Shown one piece after another: positions 45,131 to 59,732 of a stretch of 64,000 nt of DNA; within the stretch, counting starts at the first letter, position 1; each line of letters starts with the position of its first letter. The stretch is taken from assembly GCA_929113105.1 (NCBI GenBank), contig OV816026.1:161240567-161304566 (forward strand), given 5' to 3'. The translations under genes and the position numbers were made by a program. Source of the stretch: Agrypnus murinus. Taxonomy: Eukaryota > Arthropoda > Insecta > Coleoptera > Elateridae. The notes below the pieces were generated by a model. It saw only the letters and a list, made by a program, of their open reading frames with translations, had not been told where the DNA came from and made no database searches.

Positions 45131-45850
45131 TTGATCTATCTATCTTTTGAAGTAAATTCTATTTCTAATTTAGCCTCAAAACAGCCTAATGTTTCCACAA
45201 CTCCTTTTCCGAAGCAACTCAGCATAATCTTGGGTCCTAGAAGCTCGTACAGGTTCAGCTTCTTATATAGTTCTTCTTTGATGAGCTTTGCATGGCTCCC
45301 TGTGTCAATTAAAGCTTCGAAATTGTAGTTCTCTATGTTAACTAATTTACCATAAGATATTTCGTTGATAAAATTAACCGATTGTATTTCCGTGACATCT
45401 GCTGAATTAATGCTCATATTTCTTTTATTGTATATTGCACTCGCGTGACACAAACTGATTACATTTAAAACACTTAAATCCTCTGCGTTTGGATGAACAA
45501 TTTGCAAATAAATGTCCCGTCGCACCACAATTATAACATCGCTGATTTTCTCTAACTTGAGTTGACTTAGCGTCATCTCGTCCTTTCACGAATCTACTGT
45601 TTAATTCGTATTTTGGTTTATTAGACTGAATGTTTTCTTTTTGCTTAACTTCTTGTGTAGAAGCGTACTTTTTCTTTTAGATCAGATTAATTTTTGACCG
45701 TATATAGGACCATTTTATTGTCCATATTATCACTTATTCCATCGACGATGTATTGCTGTAAAGCGGACTCTTCGATCTTGTCCTTAGCAGCTAGATCTTT
45801 CATGAGTAAGAAATATTCTTGAATTGCTTCGTCTTTTTATGCAACTGAGC
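45131..45850 (-). pseudogene. Ty3/gypsy gag-protease remnant
   Basis: Minus-strand fragment with several frameshifts. Gag: DEAIQEYFLLMKDLAAKDK near 45820, then ESALQQYIVDGI. Two zinc knuckles follow near 45460-45545 (CYNCGATGHLFANC and KCFKCNQF...C), then a retropepsin active site ALIDTGSHAKLI near 45310 inside a 146-codon open stretch (45136-45576). RT and later domains are missing. The adjacent 45851-46095 looks like part of its 5' LTR. It is a different family from the young gypsy at 16605. Confidence 0.8.
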
Positions 45851-46095
45851 ATTGTTTATTAATTTTGTGTGTACAATATTTATTTTTAACATTTATCTTG
45901 TACTATTTCACGATGCGCGTATTCAATTCACCGGTAGTCGACTATCTTCCTTATCTCGCGCGACCGCCTTATATATGCATACGTCCACGCTCTGGAACAA
46001 TCCGCCGAGTCTTGAACAATCCACCGACTGTCTGGAACATTGGAAACCTTCTCGCTTGTTCGTCGCCAGGCATAGGGATTTTCTCGTTCATTACA
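45851..46095 (-). repeat. Partial LTR of the minus-strand gypsy remnant
   Basis: Read on the minus strand it starts TGTAATGAACGAGAAAATCC at 46095, has a CATATATAAGG box near 45975 and leads straight toward the gag fragment. A CCGGTGAATTGAAT block near 45930 is shared with the solo LTR at 48090, so the two LTR families look related. Confidence 0.6.
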
Positions 46096-46518
46096 ATACA
46101 GAAAATAAACAGATCGTCAAAATCGTCAAAAATAATATGTATAAACTAGACTCTAAATAATTGACTGACTGCAAACGCCTGCAAGTCTCCTCAAGTAATC
46201 ATTATCGAAAGTCAGCCTTCACTACGTAAACTTGACTGGATTTAACTTCCTTAATTAAGAAAAAATAACGTGCTGATTTCTTTCTCAGCAAGGTCAGTAA
46301 CTTAAAATAGAGGCCGCATATTAAACAGCTAAGTAGAGAGTATTTGCTAGCTTTCACTCCAGAAAACAGCGAATTCTTTCCAAAGAAATCCATTTACTAC
46401 TCTACAGATCGTTAATTCATTATCTTTTTGACTGTGCTTATGCTTCTCTCTTGGATACTAGTCAATAACAAACTAACAGAATAGAAAAACTGCTGAATGC
46501 AAGATTCGGTTTGTTTGT
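46096..46518 (+). other. Intron sequence without recognised elements
   Basis: Nothing recognised. Confidence 0.45.
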
Positions 46519-46558
46519 AGCCTGCGAAAGTCGACCACCTGGTCGACCTTCGCAGGCT
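46519..46558. repeat. Short palindrome, 19-bp arms
   Basis: AGCCTGCGAAAGTCGACCA and its complement around CC, with a single mismatch. GC-rich against its surroundings. Confidence 0.85.
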
Positions 46559-46587
46559 ATTAATCTTATATTAATTAATTAATCTAT

Positions 46588-46631
46588 TAATCTAAGTATG
46601 AAAGGATACCTATCCTTTCATACTTAGATTA
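46588..46631. repeat. Short perfect palindrome, 21-bp arms
   Basis: Arms 46588-46608 and 46611-46631 (TAATCTAAGTATGAAAGGAT plus A) are perfect complements around CC. Only 29 bp separate it from the palindrome at 46519. Confidence 0.9.
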
Positions 46632-48053
46632 GAACTTATACTCTTTTTCCTAGATGTATGACAAATTTACATTCTCAGTTCTCCGTTTCTATACTCCTGC
46701 TTATCTGTGTTCTCGTTACTGTCCAACCACGGCCACAGTACTCGCTCCTATAACGATCTGCTTCTTGCTTATCCTACCCACTCCTCAAATTTCAATTCAA
46801 ACTGCAATTCTTTACATTTCTATAATGTTCCCTCATTCTACTATTACATCTTGATCCCATACCTATTCTTGGCTACCACTCGATGTGTTTAGCTCCAGAC
46901 TTATTCGAGACAAAAGATAAGTACTTAGTGTTCTAGACTGTGGAAGTAGAAATCTAAATATTCTTATAATTTTTATTTATATCTGGTAAAGTTTATTTAA
47001 TTGGCTCAGACATAATTCACACACTAATGTAGTTTATTGAGCTATCACATCCAGAATCACCTTTATGTAAGCTATCCATCCGTATATGCGTATACACTTC
47101 AGCCCAAGTATCAAGTCCATGCGAACGGCCTCAGTGTAGTCTGGGGCAGCTAACTGTAAGCCATTGAAATGAGGCCAACCTGTAGTGTTTATTTGAGGTG
47201 GAGATAAGTACAATCTTGACTTCAGTAAAACAAATACGTTCAAATAGACACAACTCGCATCAATAGTAGACGAGATTTGTATTTAAACAGTACTTTTGCA
47301 ACATAGAATGATTGGCTCCAATTCCTAGAATGAGAACTGTAGTTGATTCACATGGTAGATTCTAATTTTCCAGCTAGTGATTCAGAGATACATGACACAC
47401 CAGATCCTAGAAACTTACGAGCATCTCCTGAAAAAGATCTAACAAACCTAAACATGTTTAGAGAGCATCCTTAAATTATTAAGTACAAGCATTGTGTTTT
47501 CATTCATGTGTCTCGGTATTCGGCGAGACAGCCAGAGCTACCCAGCGCTGGATGACCCAAACTCTATTGAACTACGCGATGTAAGAGAGGTGAGGATCCG
47601 AGCTTGAATTCTTTTTTCGTATTTCAACAAAAGCAACAAGTTACTAAAGTTGGCACCTAGTTCTATATAATTTATGGAAACATTTAAATACAGCAGTTTT
47701 TTTTAAACTAAGTATTTTTATCTTTTTATCTAGTTATCTAGTTTTTGTATTTATCTTAGCGACGTGTTTGTTTGTATTTATATTACCATTGATAATGACA
47801 GCTTAGCTGTCGGAACATTGTCAGGTAGATTATAATAAACTTGTGAAACTTTTAACTGATCAGTTTTATAATTTACTTATTCCATGCTTATATAGTTTTA
47901 CCGCATAATGCTAGAAACAAGAAACAATATCTAAATCTAGTTCTCCTGAAAATCTCCATCGCCCTGTAACGAACTCTTTACCTTGTTTTGAATTTAATTC
48001 TGGCGTAAAAATATAAAATGTTTTTGAGTGCGACAGGCAACTGTTCGCTAAAA
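46632..48053 (+). other. Intron sequence with one GC-richer patch
   Basis: Mostly AT-rich. 47511-47600 is conspicuously GC-richer and open in one frame but has no splice acceptor; it is not assigned. Confidence 0.4.
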
Positions 48054-48166
48054 AATTTTTATAACCACATATAGTCCGACTTAATGTACTGTAACGAATG
48101 AGAAAAAAAGGCATTTTCTCATTCGTTACAGTACATTAAGTCGGACTATATGTGGTTATAAAAATT
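48054..48166. repeat. Perfect palindrome with 53-bp arms across an LTR edge
   Basis: Arms 48054-48106 and 48114-48166 are exact complements around a 7-base loop. The left arm contains 36 bp of flank plus the first 17 bp of the solo LTR; the right arm repeats both inverted, inside the LTR. Confidence 0.93.
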
Positions 48167-48648
48167 AAGTATAGGGATACGCCGCGCAGAACATACTAGC
48201 ACGTTCGAGATATATATATGACACATCGGCTGACGGCTAGACGAGCTACAATACTAGAAGATTCCTGGTCCATCTACGATGTTCGAGATATGACACATGT
48301 TCGAGGTAATACACGAGTATGTTCGAACGTCTTATAGAACGTTCACATGGGGGTATAAATCGACCGTCGGCGGACAGAGGGAATCAATTAGTGTTCAACC
48401 GGTGAATTGAAATGTACTTTGTGTAATTAGTAATATTAGTGAATAAATAAATGTTGTAATAATAAATAAATAGTCCTTATATAATCTACTTTAAGTTTGT
48501 GAATATCTAGCATTTAAGTTTGTTAAACAGTTTATAATTATAGTGTTAAATAATTAGTTAAGATTAAATTAGTGTATGTAAATAATATTTCTCTTGTTAA
48601 TAGACGATTAAACAGCATTTTTGTTATTAATTTAAAAAGAACGTTACA
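48090..48648 (+). repeat. Solo LTR (559 bp) related to the young gypsy LTR
   Basis: Starts TGTAACGAATGAG, ends AAAAAGAACGTTACA, flanked by GTAC at 48086-48089 and 48649-48652 (4-bp target duplication). A TATAAAT box lies at 48354-48360. The last 50 or so bases (TAGACGATTAAACAGCA... GAACGTTACA) closely match the end of the 16605/22861 LTRs, so it is a related family. The first part is altered by the palindrome. Confidence 0.82.
48354..48360 (+). promoter_or_regulatory. TATA box of the solo LTR
   Basis: TATAAAT followed by a GC-rich stretch, as in the related 5' LTR. It could act as an intronic sense promoter. Confidence 0.5.
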
Positions 48649-48652
48649 GTAC

Positions 48653-51292
48653 ATATTCGTGGTATCCCTTTTAAAACTATATTAATACTTGTGTAAACAA
48701 AATCTATTTCTCACGCAATAGTTGATTTTGTTGTTAGTCACGTGGCCACTTCAATTCGTTTAAGATCATATATAAAAATCGAACAAAATGCTAGCTTACA
48801 TGAAATAAATTGAGACAAGTTTCTTTGGAGTTCAAAAACTTATAATTTTATACCTTGTAATTGGGTGTAATTTATCGTTTTATTGGGTTGGTTATTTAAA
48901 TCTTGGTTTGTGAAATAATAATAATAATCTGTGTGAGTTTACCGTTTTAACGATGTTAGTTAGTGAAATATAATATAAATACAAAGATTAATTAAAGTTC
49001 TACAAGTTTTATTAAATTCTTTTATTAGATTTTATTATTAGTTAAGTTGAAGAGAGGGAATAAATGTTCGAGCTAAAAAATTCGTGGATTTCGAGGATCG
49101 AGTTATTAAAGCTAAAGTGTTTTTTATAAGAACATTCGTTCTTAATAAACAAAGCAGGATTTTGTAGATTCTGGTCTTATCAACGAGTTAACTTCCATAA
49201 TTTTCGTAATAGGAGTATTGAACAACTGTGGAGTTGAGTTTGTTTGGATATTAAGATCGATACACGTCCAATAATGACTAATTTTAGTAAAACTAAATGT
49301 TTAAACGGATTTATAAATGGAAAACATTGTTCACTTCAAAGTCCTCGTCTTCGTTTAAAGTTCAAAGTTCAACGAGCTATAAGTGCCAGCAACTTTAACT
49401 TGAAGAGTGTTGTTTGTGATTATTAGGCTTTTGTTTATGGTGAGTTTGTGAGTAAATTGAAGGAATACTAAAATGCTAGTATAAAAAGGATAACTGACAC
49501 ACATTTTCTGTAAGTTATTTGTAACTATATTATTTGATCTTTCATTTTTTATTTTTCGATAATAAATAATGTGCATTAGTTTTAATTAAAGAATTTAATG
49601 AAAATGTATTTAGAATGGAATCTCAAATGAAGTTAAAATGTAGAGATTTATAATGCGAGTAGGTTTTAGATGATCATTAATGTTATGTATGTTTTAAAAC
49701 ACGAAGTGTGCATAGAAATCAATTTCATTAATTTTCTTAAAATTAAATTAATTAACAAAGTTTAAAACTACTGTTTATTGCTATAAACGACAAATTGTTG
49801 GTGTTTCATTCAACAAAATCAATCTTACAAATAAAAGAATGGCAACAAGTAATAAAGAATTTAATGTAAATTAAATGGAATTTTTCCCAAATTGTGAATT
49901 TTCATCTGGATTTTAAACTACGACAACAACAATGTCGGTGGCACCATTTTATTGGTTAAATTAGTTATCTGGAATTAGTACACTTTTACAATTAACACCC
50001 ACAACCGCCGAAAACAATTCGTATCAAAAAGACGACTGTACCGGGAGATACATTTAAAGTAAGTATAAGTTTACTAAGTGTTTGATATCTAATGGAATTA
50101 TGTATTTGACATAATAGTGTGGAATTTTTGTTAAGAGTTTTAGTATGCTACAACCCACGCAAAAGCAATATATTCTAATATAATAAATACTTTTAGAATT
50201 TATTAAAGATATTACAGAAAATGCCATTAAATATTTTAAAGCAATTATGTACGTATATGACAATTGAAACATACTTAAAGTTGTAATTTCTGAAAACTAT
50301 TTAATGCTAATTACATCTATGATATTTTGTTATTTCATATTTGCATTTTGTAGAATAAAAACCAACCTTATTATATGCGCAATATATTTAGTTTATGTAA
50401 AAATATTACACAAATTAGAAAAATTGTAATTTAAGGTTTTTTTCCTATAATTATCGAATTAGGCGTGTTCACCCTTGTGCAATTATTACTTATTACTCTA
50501 AACCTCACTTTGTTGATAAAATCTTTTTGAACGTTTCAATTCTCATGTTATTCGGTACAACAGGCAATAATTAATACAATAAAAGGCTACAACATGCAAA
50601 TTTGTAATTTGCTACAAAATTGCAATGTATTAATCATATCACAAAAACTTTATACATAATTTTGTAAGCTTTCGATCCCGGTCTCTCATGTTACCCTCTA
50701 ATTGCAATTTTGCTTTATGGGCGAGCATTTTAGTACTTGTCAGGTTATTACATTAAAATATGGCGCTGCAATGAGGCAATAACCAATAAAATGTCTCCGA
50801 GAGCTCGTACATATAACTTTTATAGTAATTAAAATGCCATATCTACACTACACAAATTTGCATCATTGCTCGACGTATACTATTTTTGATGTAAATATCG
50901 ACGAACGAGGGTAGTTGCAGTTTCGAAACGGTAAAATATGCACCAGATTATTAAATTTACGCAGAGCTTTTAATTACATTCTTGTTTAACACTGTACATA
51001 TTTTTGAAAATTAATTTTATAAATAGTTTCGGTGTAGATGGCGTTCTAACTATGCTTTATCACTGCAATCTTAACTCTGTGTTTAAATCTAAAAGGGTTG
51101 ATTAATGTCAGAAATAACAGCAGTGATGAAAATTGAACCGTACAATAGAAAGTCTTTTCTTCGAATCTGTTCATTTTCTTGAAGCATTGTTTATGAAACG
51201 TTGACAGGAGAATACACAGCAGTAGTCTATCAATGATTTATATGTTTCCGGAACTGTTTTTGCTCTCAACTGACAATGGTGCATTGTTTCAG
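48653..51292 (+). other. Distal part of the 10.5-kb intron
   Basis: AT-rich, no element recognised. It ends in GCATTGTTTCAG, the acceptor of the next exon. Confidence 0.5.
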
Positions 51293-51423
51293 ACCCCCCG
51301 ATAGTGTCCTTGCGTCTCGGAAGCACCCTCAATGCTGATGACATCAAGGAAGGAGACGACGTCTACTTCGAGTGCCACGTCAAAGCCAACCCTCATTGGA
51401 GACGACTAACCTGGCTGCACGAC
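51293..51423 (+). CDS. sidestep-family receptor, exon with start of fourth Ig domain
   Basis: 131-bp exon that completes a Tyr codon and ends on a codon boundary before GTAAGTG. It encodes YPPIVSLRLGSTLNADDIKE, then GDDVYFEC (first Ig cysteine), KANPHW and LTWLHD. The LGSTLNxDDIKEGDDVYFEC stretch is the best conserved signature of insect Side proteins and makes the family assignment secure. The rest of this Ig, and any later domains, must lie downstream; I found no matching exon up to 64000. Confidence 0.93.
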
Positions 51424-52954
51424 GTAAGTGTTATATTATCCCCTTTTTCCTAATCTTCACCTTTGTATCTTTGTAAATGGAACGCCTTGAATAGAAACTC
51501 TCTTTGGCTTCTCAATTGCGTACCTACTCATTAGCTCGTACGTTTAGCAAAACAAGAGAATGAAACACGTTCTTGTTGTTTTCAGTAAATGTCGCCTATG
51601 TATTCGCTTTGTCTAATAAATTTAAAATGATGTCATATCGTGTAATAATTCTGAAAATAAAACTGCTATATATTAAGAAAATATAAATCCAAATCAATCC
51701 TTCCTAACTTATAGAAATTACATATCAAATCTATATTTAGATCTATAAAAAGGTTTGGTAATTAAGCTTAGTCTTAAAGATTTAGGGACGTTTTATGCGA
51801 CTTGTTTTATTTTATGACTTTATTTTATGACTGATTTTATTTCAATAATGTGGATGTTACTATTAGTCAGCGACAAATTGTAGTAGTAGATGTCTCGCCC
51901 CAAATTGCACATTTAATCAAAAATACTTATTTATCAAAATGCTTATGGATATACATATAACCCTGTAAATCAATTGTAGGGTCGTCCTTACTGATAAAAG
52001 TAATTGCAATAAAAGCAGGAACATTTTCATATCTTTGTTGAATTTTAAGTAAAATGATCAGTGTTATACAAAAAATACGAATCGGATAAAGAGAAGTGAT
52101 TTAGATGTAGGTATCTATCTATCTAGTGCTAAAGTAAACTGGTAAGCATTATACGTTCTCATTAATACAATGCAAAAACATGCTCCGATAACAACATCTA
52201 ATGCTTACAGTACAGCATTAAGGCACATCCACTCGCGTGGAAGCACTTTGAAGTCGTTAAGCTAGCTTCTTGTTCGCCGAGGCTTGTCGGTTGTGATCGT
52301 CTGCGTATGCAGTAGTAAGCAACAAGTAGGAACGTATTAGGCAAAACTATATTATTGTGGCAAGTAAATTTTGTAAAAACTGAAAACTCTTGTTATAATG
52401 GTAGTAAAAGAGGAAACATAATTGTGTGTAAGAATAAAATTAATTGACGCCTTTGAAAAATTAGTTTATATTAACTTAAATAGGTACATACAAGATTCAC
52501 CATTTACAAAAAGTTACAAAATTAAAGCTTTCTTGGTTAAAAATTGTTGATGATAATAATTTTGTGTGTTGAGGACTGGCTGTTAACAAAACATGTTATA
52601 TATAAATTATTACTACGTTTCGCCTATCAATGTAGGCTTTTTTAAGTAATTTTTTTATTACTGAGAAGTTATTATAGTTAAAAGTTATTGATCTGAAAAT
52701 AAAACAGAGTACATTTAGATTTGTGAACGTGTACAAATTTCTTTTTATTTTAACAAATAGAGATTTTATTATTTTATTTGTTGAAAATTTAAAAGATCAT
52801 TAGTTAGAATTTTTTTATACAATATGCAACGGAAACTTTTACTGTAAACATCAAAACGTATCGTATCAGTTCGAGCGATTTTAAAATAACCAATCATTTA
52901 AAGACTAAATTCTTTTATAGAATGCAATGTAAACAGATTTTTAAAGTAACCAAG
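51424..52954 (+). other. Intron sequence without recognised elements
   Basis: Begins with the GTAAGTG donor. AT-rich, nothing recognised. Confidence 0.5.
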
Positions 52955-55519
<2,565 letters not shown>

Positions 55520-57329
55520 CAACTTACTTTTTGAATCACTTACTTCATGTAAATACATCCAAAAAATTAGCTTATAATACAAAAAGCAGACACTATACCT
55601 TTCATTTGGCGTATACTCACAGCTTTATTCGTTTATTATTATTACAATAATAACATTTAATATTTACCATAGTTTAATTCTGGTTCAACATAACTAGATC
55701 TTTCTAACGAATGGAAAACTACAGGAATAGAATGTTTTCGCAACCTTCTTTTCATACGGGGCCACTACACAACGCACAACTAAAGTTATATGGCTCGGGC
55801 GTAATTGATGTGTTCGCTTGCGCGTATCAAGCATACTTAACTGTTGTCAACGTCCCGAGAATCGGCTTTCAATATTTGCTAAGAGTGGGCCTACTGGTTA
55901 TTATTATACTGTGATTATAGCATTTCATTCAGCTGTCAATGCTATCTCATGTAATAAGATTTAGTACGACGGGCCACTAACGTACGTGCACTACGGATCT
56001 ATGATACTAAATGATAGCTGCTCTTTAACAGCGCCTATAAAATTGTATTATGTATTTAAATGAAAGCGTATACAACAAATCCGTGAGTGTATCGAATATG
56101 CGCACTGTTATACTCGGTTGTGATTTTGATAATAAAGTTTACTATTCGTCTGCTAGCTGTAAGTGGGGCTGTTCCTGTTCAGCACATCCTGATCATCACA
56201 ACATATTTGTGCTGGAGAAAAAACGTCGTTTTTTATTTGTAGGATGGACATTATATTCCCTGAATGGATATTTATTACATAAGTATTCCACTTAAAATAA
56301 ACCATTTTGTGGCCGGAGAAGCGAAATAATCTATCGATTATATTACCCAAGGTCAATTTAATATTTGTTATAAAAAAATCCAAATAATACTAACCCTCAT
56401 CAAAAAACTCCTAAATGATTAATAAACAAGCTACAAGAAACTGAGTAAAAAAAAACTGACACTTAAAGAATGACAGTAAGTAGGTATACATTTACTAACT
56501 TTGCAATTTTGGCCCGGATGGCTTCATGGGTTTATGTGTAATATAAATTTAACATAAATAGTTGTCCTACCTTAGGAGATTTCCCTGCCGATAATGAAAT
56601 ATTAAAAATCCCATCCTGTTGGTTTTTGTCTTATAATATTTTCTTTTCGACATGAAACTTGTATGGAGCAACTCATTAAAGGACATCTGAGAAGCCAACC
56701 GATTTCAGTTTAATAATTAAATGACAATTTCTTTTCCAGAAAGGTCAAATATTTAATATTTAAGAAATCCCACACGAAAATTGTCGATTCCCACTTCTTG
56801 AATAACGTCGGCGCAACGTTTTATGTACGGCATAGATATTACTGTGTAGGCTTTCCTTCCATTTTAAATTAATGGAGCTTTTTAAGATGTAATTTAATTT
56901 TAATTTAAAGATTAATATCTAATTTTTAAATTTAAATATCAGATATTGTACTTGGTCTGAAGCTGCGGTTAGCACATATTGTTATTCTTGGCTTGGTTTT
57001 TGCTTTTCTTTTTGACACGAAGTTTTGATTTTCTTTTACACCAATGTCTTTCAGCTCGTTGTAATATAGGTTCTTGTGTGCATAGAAGTTAATCATAAAA
57101 TATGTGACACTCTTGAGATATTACCTCACTTTTTAAATTTTGTAAATGCTTTCATTTGTCTTGGTGATTGGTAAGTGAGAAGATATCTAAAAATATTTCA
57201 AGCAGATCAAGCTTACCGCCACATAATCTAAGAAATTATACCAGTCAGGTAATCTAAAACGCTTGAACTGTCGAAATATATCTTCCTATGTTGAGATTAA
57301 TTTCAGTAAGGGTTTGTTCTTCTTTTAAC
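55520..57329 (+). other. Sequence without recognised elements
   Basis: AT-rich. Frames at 55711-55914 and 56050-56295 have no similarity I recognise. Confidence 0.45.
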
Positions 57330-57674
57330 TATTTAAAAATTGGATGATCAGGTCATTGGGCCCTTTTAGTTATTAGACCGTTCGGGCCATTGTATCCTTT
57401 GGTCTTGAGCCCTTTGAAACTAAATAGTTTGGGAGTGGACCCTTTGAAAATAGAAGTAGTAGAAGAACTAGCTAAAAATCTTATTGATATTTTTTGCAAC
57501 TTTGGAGCTCCTTTAATCTTGGAGTCAGACAATGAATGGGAGGGAGAGACAATGGGGACTCGATGGACTTAAAATAGTTCGTGGCAAACCGCACCTCAGC
57601 AAGTCAGAAAGTAGTGTAGAAAGAGCGAATCAAGTCGCCGAAGACACGCTCATGATATGGAAGGCTCATCGTTA
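57330..57674 (+). pseudogene. KRBA2-type integrase fragment
   Basis: Part of a retroviral-type integrase core in two frames. EELAKNLIDIFCNFGAPLIL with ESDNEWE holds the second catalytic Asp, where active relatives have QSDNGREF. After a shift near 57569, LKIVRGKPHLSKSESSVERA holds the catalytic Glu (SVERANQ). This type of integrase is known from KRBA2/Ginger-like genes and elements. Upstream domains are missing and a TAG ends it at 57672-57674. Confidence 0.7.
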
Positions 57675-57855
57675 GAAAATAAATTATTACATCAGCTAGC
57701 AAATGCAAAGTCATTTTCGAGAGGTCAAAGTTATAAAAGATGTCAATTTAAAGTATAAAAGTCTACAACCAAAGAGCGTAATTAAAAATCTTTAGAAATT
57801 TAATGTAATTCTGGACGTTCCTCAAGTCTAATATATTCAAATCACACATCCAAAG

Positions 57856-58072
57856 TTTTTTTAAATTTTATTTTATGCCTATGCTACGGATAAACCAACA
57901 TCTAGTCATATGTCCTTCAACTAACATGCAATACGATCACACACCCATACTTGAGGCGGCCGAACTTTCCAAATTAGAAAAGATTCCGTCGCATCAAGTG
58001 GGACTGGAACTCACAACCCTTGGTAGACAAGTAGTGCTCTCACACCACTCATCTACCGCCAATACATGCTAA
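57856..58072 (-). mobile_element. tRNA-derived SINE
   Basis: On the minus strand an A-box-like TAGATGAGTGG (near 58050) and a B-box-like GTTCCAGTCC (near 58005) sit about 34 bases apart, as in a tRNA promoter. A tRNA-unrelated body and an A-rich end (AAATTTAAAAAAACTTT, near 57860) follow. No clear target duplication was found. The plus-strand frame at 57875-58072 is only its antisense shadow. Confidence 0.6.
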
Positions 58073-58419
58073 GCTTTGTATTTTATTATTTTATTAATAA
58101 TAATTAAACATTATGTTACTCTTTCATTCATTATATCCTTTCTTCATAAAATTGGATTGACGTTAGATAATCCGCAGATTATCAGGAAAAAGCCAGAAAT
58201 TCTCATTTATTATCACAGAGTTACACAAAGTATCATTTGCATTCAGTTTACTCTAGATGTAGTACAGAAGCAGTTAATGTCGCTAGACTTCTTTTCCAGT
58301 CCTGGCCATAATGGACAACCCCCCTCCCCCACTTGTTGAAATTGTGTGCTCAAACTTTGAGTTATTCGTTAACCTGTATAATGAACCAATATGTTGCTCA
58401 TTCAACGGTTCCCACAGTT

Positions 58420-59120
58420 TGGGAAGGGATTTAACATCTATTTTGGGAAAATGTATGGAGAAGATAGTAGCAAAAAATGGAAAACAATGTAATTCTACAA
58501 TGTCAACATGGATTTATGTCCAGGCGGTCAGGCACAACGAACCTTTTGGCAAATTTTAAAAATAAAAGTTTGGCCTAAAAGCCAGATGAAGTAAACCCGA
58601 TTGATGTTGTGTATATTGATTTTAAGACCGCTTTCGATTATTATCATTGATAGATAACTCTGTTGATAATTGTACCATTACGAAATAAGAGGAAACTTAT
58701 TGCGCTAGAAGGAAAACTTTCTGAAATGTCGATATTTTAGGGTTAGAATAACAGGAAAACTCCCTTATACGAATGTAGTGCTAAATGATGTACTACAAGG
58801 CTGAGCTCTAGGGCCATTACTTTTTCTTGTATACATAAGCGACCTTGCAGGCTGTCTACAATCTAATATAACGTTTTTGTGGATGATACTAAACTTTTTA
58901 ATTATCTCATGACAAACGGTGATGTATTAAGATCAGCTCTTAAAAAACTTGAAAGTTGGAGATCTGATTGGCTATTAACAGAGAACCAATAAAGACATGG
59001 AGTTAATTGAGAGAATTCAAGGACGAGTAACAAAGATTTCGCTTAAGAACTTACCGTATGGAGAAAGACTAACTAATGTGGAACTAACTTCCCTTAACGA
59101 TCTTATGCAAACATAAAAAG
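58420..59120 (+). pseudogene. CR1/Jockey-group RT remnant
   Basis: Decayed reverse transcriptase with many stops: LTSILGKCMEKIV near 58430, HGFMSRRSGTTNLL near 58510, DVVYIDFKTAFD near 58605, ALGPLLFLVYISDLAGCLQ near 58810, VDDTKLFNYL near 58880 and ELIERIQGRVTKISLKNLPY near 59005. The order and spacing of these blocks identify a non-LTR RT of the CR1-like group; parts between the blocks are deleted. Confidence 0.75.
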
Positions 59121-59726
59121 TCCAGTGTGAGTTTTTTCCAATTAATCAAATGGTGCATCTACGTGTACACTTAAGCTCGAATTAACGCTTGAATGATGTA
59201 ACAAACTCCTAAGAAAGGAGCTTCTAATCGAATATTTTAAAGTCTTGAATTGCTCGTACAGTGTCTGTATGTTTGAATCGTAAGCTGATTGAAGATCAAC
59301 TCTTCCAGTCTTCTTTTCCATTTATCCATGAATTTATCCAAATCTTCTTCTTGCAATCTCTTTCACACTGATCATACTGCAAGAATCTATATTGGTTTCC
59401 CTCTCCTAAAATCATCATATTGTTTAATGATCTCCAGAATGATCTAAACTATTAATGCTACTGGATTTCGTCAACGTTGAAAAGTACAGTGTGCCAAAAC
59501 AACAAGTTCTCAAGTAACATCCAACATTACAAAAGTCACAGATGTCGCTTCCGGGGAATTTTTTGTCTTCTGTAGGTTAAATTGACCTAGAAATCAAGTG
59601 AAGCTTTGCTGGAAAAGGCGTCTTAACAATAGTAACTGCTACACCTTCAGCAAGATTTATTAAAACTCGGTAGGTTTCCATGAAGCCGTAGGATTATGTA
59701 CTGTTCTTTTATTTAATATTTAAACT
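59121..59726 (+). other. Sequence without recognised elements
   Basis: Nothing recognised before the TIR element. Confidence 0.45.
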
Positions 59727-59732
59727 AGTAAT

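Noticed and set aside
45852..46160. Two overlapping plus-strand frames
   Set aside because: They lie antisense to the partial LTR of the minus-strand gypsy remnant.
47511..47600. Possible extra sidestep exon
   Set aside because: No acceptor AG with a pyrimidine tract precedes it, and the exons at 40604 and 51293 already join in phase with continuous Ig sequence.
49990..50075. Possible exon ending at AAAGTAAGTA
   Set aside because: Good donor-like site but no acceptor and no recognisable protein; not needed between the neighbouring exons.
57875..58072. Plus-strand 65-codon frame
   Set aside because: Antisense of the tRNA-derived SINE; such frames are common false genes.
58281..58340. CTTTTCCAG acceptor-like site as the next sidestep exon
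   Set aside because: The following frame shows no Ig sequence and runs into the CR1-like remnant.
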